Below, piece by piece: positions 50,023-62,959 of a stretch of 64,000 bases of DNA (positions are counted from its first letter, which is position 1; each line of letters begins with the position of its first letter). The notes beneath the pieces were generated by a model. That model did no database searches. It saw only the letters and a list, made by a program, of their open reading frames with translations, and was not told the origin of the DNA. The translations under genes and the position numbers were made by a program. The stretch covers positions 192,392,501 to 192,456,500 of the forward strand of contig NC_092334.1 in the NCBI RefSeq assembly GCF_046630445.1. Direction: 5' to 3'. This stretch comes from Rutidosis leptorrhynchoides. Taxonomy: Eukaryota > Streptophyta > Magnoliopsida > Asterales > Asteraceae.

Positions 50023-50649
50023 CGAACACGCGCCCTGAAAAGGCGCGTCAAAAACGTGCGACAAAAAGACGCGATGAAAACGCACGAAGAAAACATGCAA
50101 GGAAAACGCCCGACGAAAACCTGGGTCAAAAACGCAATGCACGTCGAGAAAGTGCGTAGAAAATGCGGGACGAAATCGCGCACAGAAAACGCGCGCCGAA
50201 ACGCCAAAAGAAAAATGTACGTAAAAAATGCGCCCGAAACGCGCAAACAAAAACGTGCGTCAAACAACGCCCAATGAAAAACGCGCGACGAAATCGTGTG
50301 TCGAAATCGCCGACGAAAAACGCGTGCGAAAAACATGGGGCGAAAAAGCATGCTGAAAACGCAGTCCAGAAGCGCGCGTAGAAAAGCGCGTATTGGAAAA
50401 CGAGCACCGAAAACGTGCCCTGGAATCACGCACCGAAATCGCGAGAACGCGCAAAGAAAAGTGCAACAAATTCGCGCAAAGAATTCGTGCGACGAACCTG
50501 TCAAAATCGCCCGGCGAAAACGCCGTAAAAAACGAGCGTCGAAAACGCGGATCGAAAATGCGAGTCAGAAAACGCGGGCAGAAAATGCGCCCCGAAAATG
50601 CGGGACGAAACGCGCGATGAAAACGTGCGTCAATACACGCATGTCGAAC
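50023..50649 (+). repeat. Degenerate 13-bp CpG-rich minisatellite
   Basis: About 48 units of consensus GAAAACGCGCGNC, mostly exactly 13 bp, some 12 or 14. It is sharply bounded by ordinary AT-rich DNA. Because the unit lacks TA-starting triplets, several frames on both strands stay open and give Arg/Lys/Ala- or Phe/Arg-rich nonsense peptides. No matching protein is recognised. Confidence 0.9.
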
Positions 50650-51853
50650 ACCTTCTTTTATTTTCTCTATTATGTGTTTGGACTCATTTGGGTCTTCAAG
50701 TTAATGGACCCATTTTGAAGCTTTAGGTCTTGTTTGCCAGATCTAATTTCACTAAATAATACCAACAAATATACCATAAAACATAATATGTACAAATAAT
50801 CAAGCATAAGGGACAAAATAAAAAAATTTGTGAACCCACCTCCATACACAAAGGCACGCTAGTTGCTTGGCTGAAACTTGATTTAACCGTTTGCTCCCTA
50901 TCCTTGTAAAAAGGTTGACTAGCGCCAAGCGGTTTAACATTAAATAGGAAGAAGTCTAAGGATATTCCCTATCTTACACTTTTTTAACATAACTTCTATC
51001 ATTCACATTAACACTATATCAGCACAAAATTTTTTAACATTCCTTTAACTACTCTCTCTCAATATTATACCAAAAATATAAATATAAATATACATACTAC
51101 TATGTGGGTTGGCCTAGGGGTCCTCAATCCAGAATTTTGGTAAACTGTCGTTGGGTTGCAAGTTGCGGTGATGTATTTCGTCTAACAAAGTGATTACAGA
51201 TCGCTTGGATTGTTCGGTTGTTCTCATCGATTCAATGCCGATAAAAGAGTCAAAAATCAAACATTTTTTGATGATGTGCAACGTTAGTGTCGAGCCCGTT
51301 TGGATGTGTTTGTGTGTGTGAAGACTTGGTCAACGTCAACAAATTACTCAATGCTTCTGCCGAAGTGTTCATTGGTATCTTTCTATTCTCGGAGATCGCT
51401 TCTTCTTTTTGTAGGTTTGCTTAGATTATTGACCATTATTATTTGTGAACCATGTTACACTTAATTCCTTGAAGTGAACTATTTATTTGAATCCTAGTGT
51501 TCTAACAAATAACACATAGCAAGTTTAAGATCATGTTAACAAGTTGGCAAATTAATGAGTATCAAACATATTAGCAAGTAGCAAGTAATACTCACATATA
51601 GCAAGAGATATTTATTCTAACATCAATCATATAGATATTTGCACAACAATATGGTTTAAGTTTTGGCAAGCTTACTTGCAATATAACACATTGCATGATT
51701 AATGTGTAAGCACACATTAATGTCCAACACATGCACAAGGGAAGAGCAATCTCTAGTTGGGACTTGGTGACTATCCTAAATGTATCTAAGTGTATTTTAG
51801 GATTATAAGTCTTTACTAGTTACATTTTAAAATGTTGTTCTTCATTTAGTCTT
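50650..51853. other. Intergenic sequence, nothing identified
   Basis: AT-rich single-copy-looking DNA. I see no ORF with recognisable content, no RNA gene and no repeat structure. Confidence 0.5.
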
Positions 51854-52072
51854 TGTCACACCCCCAGTTAGGGCCTGGGCGAAATGTGATTCAATATCAT
51901 AATACATACCAATATATTATAAAATGAGAACAAATACTATATGAATAAAACCAAATTTGCAGCGGAAGGATTAATAATGTCGTTACAAGAATTATAAATT
52001 GTTCAAATGCAGAAAAGTAAATATGCGATAAGTCTTGATCCTAGCCAAGTAAGTCATCACGTAAGCAGTAGA

Positions 52073-52357
52073 CAGAGGCGAAAATGATGAAGGGCAGGGG
52101 GGCGGGCGCCCCCGGTGGATTTTTTTTCAGTGTAAAAATTTTGGGTTTTTCGACTTCGCCCCCGGTGGATTTTTTTTTTTTGCCCCCAAACCTACATATT
52201 TTGCCCCAAAACCTTCAAATTTTGCCCCAAAATCTCCAAATTTTGCCCCAAAATCTCCAACTTTTACCCCAAAATCTTCAAATTGTATCCAAAAAAATTG
52301 CTACGGTTTAAAAATTTTTTTTTGCCCCCGGTCAAAAAAATCCTAGTTTCGCCTCTG
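52073..52357. mobile_element. hAT-type MITE, 285 bp, 8-bp target duplication
   Basis: Terminal inverted repeats CAGAGGCGAAA / TTTCGCCTCTG. gcagtaga is duplicated on both sides (52065-52072, 52358-52365); 8-bp duplications mark the hAT superfamily. Inside are GCCCCCGGTGG blocks and about five copies of a ~21-bp repeat (TTTTGCCCCAAAATCTCCAA, about 52176-52280). No transposase, so non-autonomous. It interrupts the gypsy LTR. Confidence 0.9.
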
Positions 52358-52413
52358 GCAGTAGATATAGAGGTCCTGATCATTCAGTACCTTAGACAAA
52401 CATGCTAAAAGTG

Positions 52414-52430
52414 TCAACCAAAAAGGTTGA
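52414..52430 (-). other. Conserved LTR stem-loop (TCAACC/GGTTGA)
   Basis: Six-base-pair stem with a 5-nt loop, followed in element sense by GCATGTTTGTCTAAGG. About 270 nt from the LTR end once the MITE and its duplication are removed. Confidence 0.6.
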
Positions 52431-53444
52431 GTAAAATTCATAGGTTTAACAAATATGATTGACCGTTTGTTCTTAGACCACAAGATTTGTTATAAAAGTA
52501 GATCACGCAGATCCAAAAGTAGTACTGATTCGTGATATTTTAGACTAAACGTTTGTTTTGTTGCCCCGATGATAAGTTGACAGTACCTTATCACCATGTT
52601 TAAATCATTATTAAGTAATACAAAGACATCGCGGTCAAATGTATCGGGGACGTTACTCCCGATAGGCCTACCCCCAATAATTAAGAATGCCTTATCCTGA
52701 AAGCAATTAAAAAATATCACTGTGGGGTCTTAGTAGCATAAGCTAGTCATAGCACAGTTTAAGTTCGTACTTGTGTCTAAGTTGTTTAAAGTATAAAAGC
52801 AGCATGTGTCTCACCCCAGTAAGTATAAAAAGTGCTATAGCAATAAAAGTGGGGCTATGAAAGTCACCTTAGTAATTCGATGTGATAAAGTAATCCTTAA
52901 AGAGGAAGTATGGATGATCGAAGCACTGAATAAGTCAACCTAAGAATAAGTTGAGAATAGTTTAGATGTTTTGCCCGTATTATGATAAGTGTAAGTATTT
53001 TCTTTTATAGTAAGTTTAAAGAAGGTTTATCGTTTTGGAAAGGCTTTTCATACTAGACAAGCTTCCAATCTAACACTTTCAATTTAAAATGGCCTTTTCA
53101 GGTCATAGGTTTCTGAGCCACAGGATCCTTTAACTCGGTAATCCAAACTCTCCGCCTAGACTTTCGAGCGTCCATCCACTCGAGAAAGATCAAGATCTTT
53201 ACCCATCTAATATACCGTTCCAATACGTTTTTAGGTGCGTATAGGAATACAACACTTTAAATACTTTATACAATAAGTATTTACTTAAGTTCGATTGTAT
53301 TATCGTTATTAAGATTGTTTGGTTTTTAAATCCTAATAATAAGTAGGATATATTTAAGTAGGTAAACAAGTGTTATACATAGAAATTGTGTTTTATGAAT
53401 GGGTATTTATTAATATCAAGTTAATATGTATGTATATATGTATG

Positions 53445-53447
<3 letters not shown>

Positions 53448-53521
<74 letters not shown>
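53448..53521 (+). repeat. (TA)n microsatellite
   Basis: About 37 TA units in the gypsy LTR. Confidence 0.95.
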
Positions 53522-53524
<3 letters not shown>

Positions 53525-54783
53525 CTTATATGTTAAAATATGTATAGTTTAATTTTAAGTTTTATGTCAATATAAGTATCAATAATTATCTAAAAATGCT
53601 AACAAGTGTTTTATTGATTTCATAACAGTAAGTGACATGTATAAAACATTATAAAAATTTTCTATACATAAATATTAAGTTTTATGTATTAAATATTAAA
53701 TTTTTTTTTATAGCTAAAATACAAATAAATAGATAAACAAGTTTAACAACACATTTTATATTTTTCTTAAGTTCTACTGACCAAAATAAACTTAGGAAAA
53801 ATTTATAAATTTTTGTTATGGTGTAAAAGTATTTATTTCTAATTTCTTTTTCGGTTCAAGATAAATCAAAGTTTATAAAGTAATAATTATTATATCAACT
53901 CAATTAATTCATCTAAAATTTTCGTATGCCTAATATAGTGTATTAAGTTTAGAAAAATTATTTGTACATTTATATTAATAGTTTAACTATTTAATTCAAC
54001 TTTTGTATTGTTTTTAGTTTAAATTCGGAATTAAATAGAAATATATAATTATTAATTCTAAAAATAATTTTTATAACTTTCTTATTAGTTCCTAAGTAAT
54101 TTCCATTGATTATTGTAGTCATAAACATGTTATATCATTAAATTATATTTTTCTTTTTAAAACAGATTTTCCGGTACTGTAGCAAAAGTAGAAGAAAATA
54201 CAAATTAATTATTTAAAATGACAAATAAATCAAACATAAATTTTTATAATTACTTTTATGACCGAAGGAACAAGCGAAAATTATAAAACATAATATATAA
54301 AATTGTTTACTATTTATTTCTTCATTATCTATATATACCGAATATAAAAAAAGTCAGTTTTTGATTTTTAATAAATATAAATTCGAATGTATAATTCATA
54401 AAAATAATTTTTATAGTCATTAGGATACTTAATACTAATTATCATGTATTTACATTATTTATTATAATTAATTTCATATTTATTTGGTATTTAACATAAA
54501 ACTAGCACAAAAATATGATAAAAACTAAATAAAAACTATAAAAATAATATAGAGAACTTACAAAAATAATTTTTTGCAGAGGTTTGAGAGTATGATCTTC
54601 AAGTGAGAATTAATTTTTGAGGTGTAATGGATTTTGAAAGAAATGGCTAGTATTTATAGGTGAAAACTTGGTATAAAAAAAATGTATAAAAGAAATAAAA
54701 AGAAAAATAAAAGAAAAATAAAAATATTAATAATTGTATCAGCCCATAATTTGTATTAAATAAAGAAAAGTGTTTTTATAAAG

Positions 54784-54799
54784 CTAGATCTAGATCTAG
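54784..54799. promoter_or_regulatory. 16-bp palindrome upstream of LTR TATA box
   Basis: CTAGATCTAGATCTAG, perfectly self-complementary, about 130 bp upstream (minus sense) of CTATAAATAC. Confidence 0.45.
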
Positions 54800-55356
54800 A
54801 ATAAAATTAAAAAAATAAAAAGCAAAAAGTATTAAAAAAAATTTTTGTTTACTATTCGGCGCTACAGTAACTTTTTTTTTTTATATATATATATATACAT
54901 ATATATTTTTTTTTTTACAATGACTATAACCTTCATTTTTATAAAAGATATCATTGTATAGATTAGTTTTTGTAAGTGGTAACATATTTACATAAACTTT
55001 ACATCTTATAAATATGTATATACTTTTTAGTTATATATAAATATATATGTATATATAACTTTGTCAAGTATAAAGTTTATAAATTTAACTAATAAACTTA
55101 TGTTACTTGATATGAATTTATATGTTGTAAACTTACTTATTTTAAGTATACATTATATAAATTACTTGATAAGTTTAGGTTTCGTTATATAATATAAACT
55201 TATAGATGTACTTTGTTGAATAATATTTATCCGTTTAACGTTTGTTAGTTTCGTATATATATATAACGACCATTCATTAATACTTAATCTTTTTTTTTCC
55301 GGGCATTTTAAATTATACGGAAGAAAATATAGATGAAAAAATGAGGGTCGTTATAG

Positions 55357-55391
55357 TACCTCCCCGTTAATGAAAACTTCGTCCCGAAGTT
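55357..55391 (-). other. Polypurine tract of the minus-strand gypsy element
   Basis: In minus sense CTTCGGGACGAAGTTTTC then AACGGGGAGGTAC directly before the LTR start; a variant of the GGGACGAAATTTC tract of the other elements. Confidence 0.75.
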
Positions 55392-58300
55392 TTAAGTGGA
55401 GTTCCCGTCTGCTTCATCAACAGTTGGGAAGAGATGGGGGTATTTCCGTATCATTTGGTCTTTGCGTTCCCAGGTATATTCGGGGCCTCTACGCGAATTC
55501 CAACGGATTTTAACAATAGGTATGTTGATCTTACGAGTTTCTTTGACCTCTTCTTTCATAATCTCTATAGGTTCTTCGATAAAGTGCATTTGCTCATCAA
55601 TGCGGATATCATCCAAAGGAATAACAAGAGTATCTTCGGCGAGACACTTTTTCAGATTTGAGACATGAAACACATCATGTACTTGATTTAGTTCAGCTGG
55701 AAGTTCTAATCGATACGCAACGGGACCGATTCTTTGAATAACTTTGAAAGGTCCAACATAACGCGGACTGAGTTTACTTCGTTTACCGAAGCGGATAACA
55801 CCCTTCCAAGGAGATACTTTCAACATAACGTTATCTCCAACTTGGAATTCTAACGGTTTTCGGTGAGGGTCGGCATAACTCTTTTGTCGACTACGAGCGG
55901 TTTCTAAACGCTTCTTGATTTGCACGATCTTTTCGGAAGTTTCATGAATAAGTTCAGGACCAGTTAATTGTCTGTCCTCGAGTTCATCCCAACCCAACGG
56001 AGATCTACATTTGCAACCGTATAAAGCTTCGAATGGTGCAGCTTTAATACTAGAGTGATAGCTGTTGTTGTAAGAAAACTCGGCTAAAGGTAGGTGTTTA
56101 TCCCACCCTTTACCGAAATCGATAACACATGCTCGTAGCATATCCTCTAAAGTTTGGATAGTTCGTTCACTTTGACCGTCCGTTTGCGGATGATAAGCTG
56201 TACTTATGTCGAGTCGAGTTCCAAGAGACGCTTGCAAGGATTTCCAGAAATTGGAAGTAAATCGACTATCGCGATCCGAGATAATAGAAGTAGGGACACC
56301 ATGACGAGTAACAATCTCTTTAACATAGAGTCGAGCTAACTTTTCCATTCTGTCAGTCTCTTTGATTGGTACTAAATGTGCAGACTTAGTGAGACGATCA
56401 ACTATGACCCAAATCGTATCATTGCCATTTGCAGTCTTAGGCAATTTTGTGATAAAGTCCATAGCTATACCATCCCACTTCCACTGTGGAATATCAGGTT
56501 GAGTTAGAAGACCAGAAGGCTTTTGGTGCTCGGCTTTGACTTTCGAACAAGTAAGACACTTACTCACATAAGTAGCAATGTCGCCTTTCATGTTGGGCCA
56601 CCAGTAGAACTCTTTCATATCCTGATACATTTTACTAGAACCGGGATGAATAGAATACCTAGTCTTATGTGCTTCATCCAAGACTAGTTCACGGAGATTA
56701 CCATAACGAGGAACCCAAATTCGATTACCAAAGTATCTTGTACCATTGGACTTAACTTGCAGTTGGTTTTCGAAATTTATAGGTCCTTCACCTTCGATAA
56801 GTGTCGGTTTAATAGCTTCCAATTGAGCTTCACAGATTCGTGAAATAAGATTCGATTTGATTTTTAGGTTTAAAGCACGAACACGTTTAACATCGTCTTT
56901 TCGGCTAAGGGCATCGGCAACTACATTCGCCTTGCCAGGATGATATTTTAGCTCACAATGATAATCGTTCAATGTCTCGAGCCATCGGCTTTGCCTCATA
57001 TTCAGCTGTTTTTGATCAAAGATGTGTCGAAGACTTTTATGGTCAGTGTACACGGTAAAATAGGTACCATAGAGATAATGTCTCCATATCTTTAATGCAA
57101 ATACCACGGCACCTAACTCAAGGTCGTGTGTGGTATAGTTCTCCTCGTGTTTCTTCAAATGTCTAGATGCGTAGGCAATAACCTTTTCACGTTGCATTAA
57201 AACACAACCAAAGCCTTGCTTTGAGGCATCACAGTAAACAACAAAATCTTCAGTACCTTCAGGTAAAGATAGAATCGGGGATGTGGTCAACTTCTCCTTT
57301 AGAATCTTGAAAGCAGATTCCTGTTCTTCGGACCACTCAAACTTCTTCCCTTTTTGAGTTAGCTTCGTAAGAGGTTTGGCAAGAAGGGAAAAATCCTTTA
57401 TGAATCTCCAATAATAACCGGCAAGTCCCAAAAATTGACGAATATGCTTCGCAGTCTTTGGTATCTCCCAGTTCTGGATAGCGGTAATCTTAGCTGGATC
57501 GACATGTATTCCTTTACTATCAACAACGTATCTAAGGAATTGTATGGTTCTAAGCCAAAACTCACACTTACAAAATTTTGCGTAGAGTTGTTCTTTTCTT
57601 AAGAGTTCAAGAATCAATCGTAAATGTTGCTCATGTTCTTTCTCGCTTTTAGAATAGATCAAGATGTCGTCGATGAAAACAATAACGAATTTATCAAGGT
57701 AAGGCTTGCAAACACGGTTCATAAGATCCATAAATACGGCTGGAGCATTGGTTAAACCGAAAGGCATAACACAGAATTCGTAATGTCCGTATCGGGTGCG
57801 GAATGCAGTCTTAGGAATGTCGGATTCCTTGACTCTGAGCTGGTGATAACCGGATCTTAAATCAATCTTAGAATAAACGCTTGACCCTTGAAGTTGGTCG
57901 AATAGATCATCAATGCGAGGTAACGGGTAACGGTTCTTTATGGTAAGCTTGTTGAGCTCTCGGTAATCAATACACATTCTCAACGTACCATCCTTCTTTT
58001 TGACAAATAAGACAGGAGCTCCCCACGGAGACGTACTTGGACGAATAAAACCTAGATCCAAAAGTTCTTGGAGTTGGTTAGAAAGTTCCTTCATTTCGGA
58101 AGGTGCTAAACGATACGGTGCTTTAGCAATGGGTGCAGCACCTGGAGATAAATCGATTTGAAATTCAACTTGACGAGGTGGTGGAAGACCAGGGAGATTT
58201 TCGGGAAACACATCGGGAAAATCTTTAACAACCAGGACGTTTTCAATACGCGTTTCTTCGAATTTGATCATTTTAACGTGAGCTAGTATGGCGGAGTAAC

Positions 58301-58938
58301 CTTTCACAAGGTACTTACGGGCTTTAAGACATGAGATGATATTAAGATTGGAACAACTTCGTTCGCCTTGGATAATAAGAGTTTCTCCACTTCCTAACGG
58401 AATTTGAACGGTCTTATCGAAACACATGATGGCTGCTCTCAATGGACTTAACCAATCCATTCCAACCACTACATCGAAACTACCTAGCTCGACCGGCAAA
58501 AGGTCTATCTTGAATTCCTTATCGGCTAGAATTAGGTTGCAGTTTTTATATATTTTATCAATTTTCATTAACTTCCCATTAGCCACTTCTACTAATCATC
58601 TGGTTTGTAGGGTTTGGGGCTTTTCAGTAAAAAGGGTGCAAAACTCATTTGACACATAACTCTTATCGGCTCCCGTATCAAATAAAATAGTGGCATAATA
58701 ATTATTGACGAGGTACGTACCGGTAATGACCTCATCCTCATCACTGGCTTCTGCAGCAGTAATCACAAAAGCACGACCTTTGGCAGTAGCATTTGCTCCA
58801 GTAGCTGGAGTATCTTTCTTCTTTGGACAATTCGGGCTAATATGCCCCTTTTCACCACAAGTATAGCATGTTGGAGGAGCTCTAGCCGGAACAATGGCTC
58901 TATTCTGAGGTAGGGTTCTACAAGTCTTTGCAGCATGG
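55392..58938 (-). pseudogene. Ty3/gypsy (Tekay-like) gag-pol, 5' part cut off, one nonsense codon
   Basis: Read on the minus strand from 58938: gag C-terminus with zinc knuckle CYTCGEKGHISPNC, protease FDTGADKSYVS, then TGA at 58598-58596 inside the protease region. The same frame continues for about 1065 codons: RT with FIDD (near 57670), RNase H (CDASKQG, ADALSR), integrase (HPGSSKMY zinc finger part, [21 protein letters not shown]) and a chromodomain-like end ([17 protein letters not shown]), ending at 55392. It is close to the Tekay-like protein at 23.9 kb but with a different LTR family. The gag N-terminus is cut off at 58938 by the LTR of another element; preceding DNA catgg is the possible target duplication. 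Confidence 0.9.
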
Positions 58939-59272
58939 TGAAAGGACCCGTTCATATACATTATAAACGATTCACAATAGTTGATTACATTACGAGGTAT
59001 TTGACCTCTATATGATACATTTTACAAACATTGCATTCGTTTTTAAAAGACAATCTTTCTTTACATCGAAAATTGACAGGCATGCATACCATTTCATAAT
59101 ATCCACTATCCAACTATAAATTGATTTAATAATAATCTTTGATGAACTCAATGACTCGAATGCAACGTTCTTCGAAATATGCTATGAAAGACTCCAAGTA
59201 ATATCTTTAAAATGAGCAAATGCACAGCGGAAGATTTCTTTAACACCTGAGAATAAACATGCTTTAAAGTGT

Positions 59273-59286
59273 CAACCAAAAGGTTG
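59273..59286 (-). other. Conserved LTR stem-loop (CAACC/GGTTG)
   Basis: CAACC-TTTT-GGTTG in element sense, then GCATGTTTATTCTCAGG; about 335 nt from the LTR end. Confidence 0.6.
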
Positions 59287-60159
59287 GTGAGTTCATTAGT
59301 TTATCATAATCATTTATTTCCATCATTTTAATAGACCACAAGAATTTCATTTCCAGTTCTCATAAATATACGTCCCATGCATAGAGACAAAAATAATCAT
59401 TCATATGGTGAACACCTGGTAACCGACATTAACTAGATACATATAAGAATATCCCCTATCATTCCGGGATCCTCCTTCGGACATGATATAAATTTCGAAG
59501 TACTAAAGCACCCGGTACTTTGGATGGGGTTTGTTAGGCCCAATAGATCTATCTTTAGGATTCGCGTCAATTAGGGTGTCTGTTCCCTAATTCTTAGATT
59601 ACCAGACTTTAATAAAATGGGGCATATTCGATTTCGATAATTCAACCATAGAATGTAGTTTCAATTACTTGTGTCTATTTCGTCAAACATTTATAAAAGT
59701 GCATGTATTCTCAGTCCCAAAAATATAAAGGGTAAAAAGGCAAATGAAACTCACCATACTGTATTTCGTAGTAAAAATACATATAACGTCATTGAACAAG
59801 TGCAAGGTTGGCCTCGGATTCACGAACGTATCAATATTGAGATTCAATATTGCAGGAAAGGTACGTAGACGCAACGGAAATGATAAACACTATATTGACC
59901 TCACGAGCATACCCATGAACCATACTCAATCACCTCCATAGCTATAACCCATAATTTCCTTAATCCTATCCCACTCGAAAAACAATTTCAAAATCACTCG
60001 AACAGCACTCCGTCGTAATATTTTATGTATATTAATAATATCTTGAAATAATACGGAGTAAATATATATATGTAAATCGATTGAGAGAGTTTAGAAAAAA
60101 ATATTTTTCAAGTTTCTATGAAATAATGAAACCTATTGAATTCTATTTATAATAGATTT

Positions 60160-60304
60160 TTGAATTATTAAAGTGAATTATTAAAGTATGAATTATTAAA
60201 GTGAATTATTAAAGTATGAATTATTAAAGTAAATTATTAAAGTATGAATTATTAAAGTGAATTATTAAAGTATGAATTATTAAAGTGAATTATTAAAGTT
60301 AAAG
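60160..60304 (-). repeat. Tandem repeat GAATTATTAAAGT(AT) upstream of LTR TATA box
   Basis: About ten units alternating 13 and 15 bp. In minus sense the array ends about 10 bp upstream of CTATTATAAATAG (60143-60155). Confidence 0.8.
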
Positions 60305-61441
60305 TAAAGTAAAAATAAAGTAAAGGTAAAATTTAAGTATAGTAAAAGTATAAAACTATGTACGTATAATACGCGTATAAATATATATAATATTAATTTA
60401 AATCGTTATATGTATAAAATAAAATATAAATATCGTTATCTTTATCATACTAGTTAAGTAATGAGTTGTCAAAAGTGGTTCTAGATATTTATAAAAGTTA
60501 TATACGTTTTAATAATAAAGTTCTTTTTAAACTGAAAACGTTTTTGTACGTTTGAAACTAAATAGATCAATCGAGTCTTTATGAGATTCAATCTTCCACT
60601 ATCCTTTGTCTAGTTCTCAATGATTGACAATTTGTTCTTATTTATAAATTACTTTACCATTTTTCGAATATTGTTAAAATGAAAAGATTTCTCAAATCAA
60701 CGTGGGCCTTTCAACAGAGACTTGTAATCATAATTCAATATATCTGATAATTCAATCATTTGATCTTATCTTCTAATTCCATTGATAAACATTTTGAAAC
60801 AGATACAATCATATAAAGTATTTAATCTAATATTTTGTTTACGTTTCAAGTTATAATATATATATACACATATACATATATAATCATATTCGTTTAATGG
60901 TTCGTGAATCGTTGGAACTTGGTCGAGGTTGAATGAATGTATGAACATAGTTTAAAATTCTTGAAATTTAACTTAACAAATATTGCTTATCGTGTCGGAA
61001 ACATATAAAGATTAAAGTTTAAATTTGGTTGGAAATTTCCGGGTTGTCACAGTACCTACCCGTTAAAGAAATTTCGTCCCGAAATTTGAGTGGAAAGGTC
61101 GTGAATGATAATAAGTATGTTTTCATGATGCATACGGGCTAAAAATTAGAGTTTTATCATCAGCGAATAATTTGGATAAACAATCCATTTATATGAAGAG
61201 TACGAATGAAGCTAACATAGAAGAGTGAAATGAGTAAGTGTAGATTCATCTTATCATTTGACGTAGATATGATTGATTCCCAGATTTCAAGGGATTTGAA
61301 GAAAATCTTCTTAATAAGATTTGACTCTCCGGTAATCAAGGGAATTAGGATCCGCTTTAAATGCGATCGTCCATTTTAATTGTTCTGTCAGAGATTTTCT
61401 TATAAATTCACCTCCTTCGTTTCCTTACAACTCACACCTTC

Positions 61442-62057
61442 TGTTGATGCATTTTATGCAAGTCCCTAGACATCTACCCACGTCTATTGCAGGTACAACA
61501 GTTTACAGGCCACCATGATTGCTCGTTATTATCCTATACGTGTTTGTATGTGGTTACAGGAACTGCAGGAAAGAGATTTAGATGTTTGACTATGTTAGAC
61601 TTAGTTAGACGTACGAGTGAAGCCTCACTAGTACGGCTGACAGGCTCATACGCACGGTTGATGCTGAGCTAAGTCACAATTACAACCTAAATGAGAAGAC
61701 ACGAGTGAGTGATCACCCGTACGGTTGATGAAGCCAACTCGTACGTGTGATGAATGAATCGTATGGGTGAGTCAACATCAGGGGTATATAAAGTCTTATG
61801 TTCTTCATTTTAGGTTAAGCCTCTCATTTGTTACACACACTCAGATCTAGTGAGCTCCTCCAATTTTCTCTCAGTCCAAATCACCCAGGTAGTGAATAAT
61901 AGCTCTAAGTGTTGATCTAATCACACTTGATTTAGTTGTGGTTTGACTAAATTAATCAAAAAAAAATTAACCTATTCACTAGAGGGTTTGATTCACTTAT
62001 TCCGCCATTGTGTGAGTTAAATCTGTTGATTTCTAAGTTCCTAGTCATGTTTCATCA
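61442..62057 (+). mobile_element. Solo LTR (616 bp, probably copia-type) with TSD ccttc
   Basis: TGTTGATGC at 61442 to GTTTCATCA at 62057 (TGTTGA/TCA ends). ccttc on both sides (61437-61441, 62058-62062). TATATAAA at 61785-61792 fixes plus orientation. The size and TGTTGATGC start suggest copia, but no internal part is present to prove it. Confidence 0.85.
61608..61792 (+). promoter_or_regulatory. Cluster of CGTACG-type repeats upstream of TATA, solo LTR
   Basis: Imperfect repeats GACGTACGAGTGA (61608), AGTACGGCTGA (61630), TACGCACGGTTGA, ACCCGTACGGTTGA, CTCGTACGTGTGA and ATCGTATGGGTGA, several with a palindromic CGTACG core, ending about 15 bp before TATATAAA. Confidence 0.6.
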
Positions 62058-62959
62058 CCTTCTATTCTTTCCCCCTCAACTCATATTTTAAAGTATTCAT
62101 CAATATGCTCCATCCAGTTCTGATTCTCGATATACTTCTAACTTTCATATCGGTCATTCTTCTTTTTCATCTACCGCCGGAAGAATCTATTTACTTCTAC
62201 TATACTCTTGGGTTTATAGTGTTTCTAGTTCTCCCGTGTCTTTATATTGCTATATGCATCGATATATATGGGTTATAATTTCTGGTTTATCGTTGGGCTT
62301 TATATGTTCCCTTATATTTCAAAGTCTCTGCTTCTGTCTTCTATAATCATTATCATTAACAGTTAATGCTCTCTTTTATTTGCTGCAATTTATACCCCAA
62401 TTTTTATTTCGGAGTTTTGTCCTTTTGTTTCTTCTTCTTGCGATTAAGCACCGCTTGTAATGGTCCAGAATTCACAGATATGAATTTCAGAATGAACATT
62501 GTTAATGTTCTAGGAAGGAAATTGTGATGGCACGATCTTGACTTGTCAAATTACTAGAATACCTTGGAAAAGGCCGAATCATCAAGAAATATTTTCTTGA
62601 TATTTTAGAGGTTAAATAGAATACAAGAGTCGTATAACATGGCACATGATGATATTATGATCTGTGAATCATCACGTTCCATTTAGAAACTCAGCATGAC
62701 TTACTGTAATATAATCACGTTGATCAAGTGTCATTATATTATACTAATTCATGCTTCAGTTCCCAACACTACTTCAAAATATTCCTATTTTAAACTTGAA
62801 TGTTTCAGAATTTAGAAACTAAAATAGTTTCTTTTATGATGTAATACAGATAGTGCGAAGAGGTAAATGATTTCAAATAAGAAAAATTAAGAAAATATCT
62901 TCAGAAATATGTAGGATATTTATAATGAAAGATATGATGATATTTTAGAATTTCTAATA

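Larger units (their letters stand above)
51854..55356 (-). mobile_element. 3' LTR (3.5 kb) of a minus-strand gypsy element
   Basis: Minus-strand start at 55356 (TATAACGACCC, probably decayed from TGTAACGACCC) and end at 51854 (GGGGGTGTGACA). The polypurine block of the element lies at 55357-55391. It contains a hAT-type MITE, a (TA)n tract (53448-53521), a TATA box in minus sense near 54648-54655 (CTATAAATAC) and a 16-bp palindrome at 54784-54799. The conserved stem-loop is at 52414-52430. The rest is very AT-rich and non-coding. Confidence 0.8.
58939..61051 (-). mobile_element. 3' LTR of a minus-strand element nested in the gypsy gag
   Basis: Minus-strand start TGTGACAACCCGGAAATTT at 61051, end GGGTCCTTTCA at 58939; 2113 bp. 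Polypurine tract (GGGACGAAATTTC) at about 61070-61088 shows the element body lies to the right, beyond 61051. Shares blocks with the solo LTR at 16668-21117, but in place of its palindromes it has a 13/15-bp tandem repeat. Confidence 0.88.

Noticed and set aside
49995..50718. Several overlapping long frames on both strands, Arg/Lys- or Phe/Arg-rich
   Set aside because: All arise from the 13-bp minisatellite, whose unit lacks stop triplets; a period of 13 runs through all frames, so no frame is preferred.
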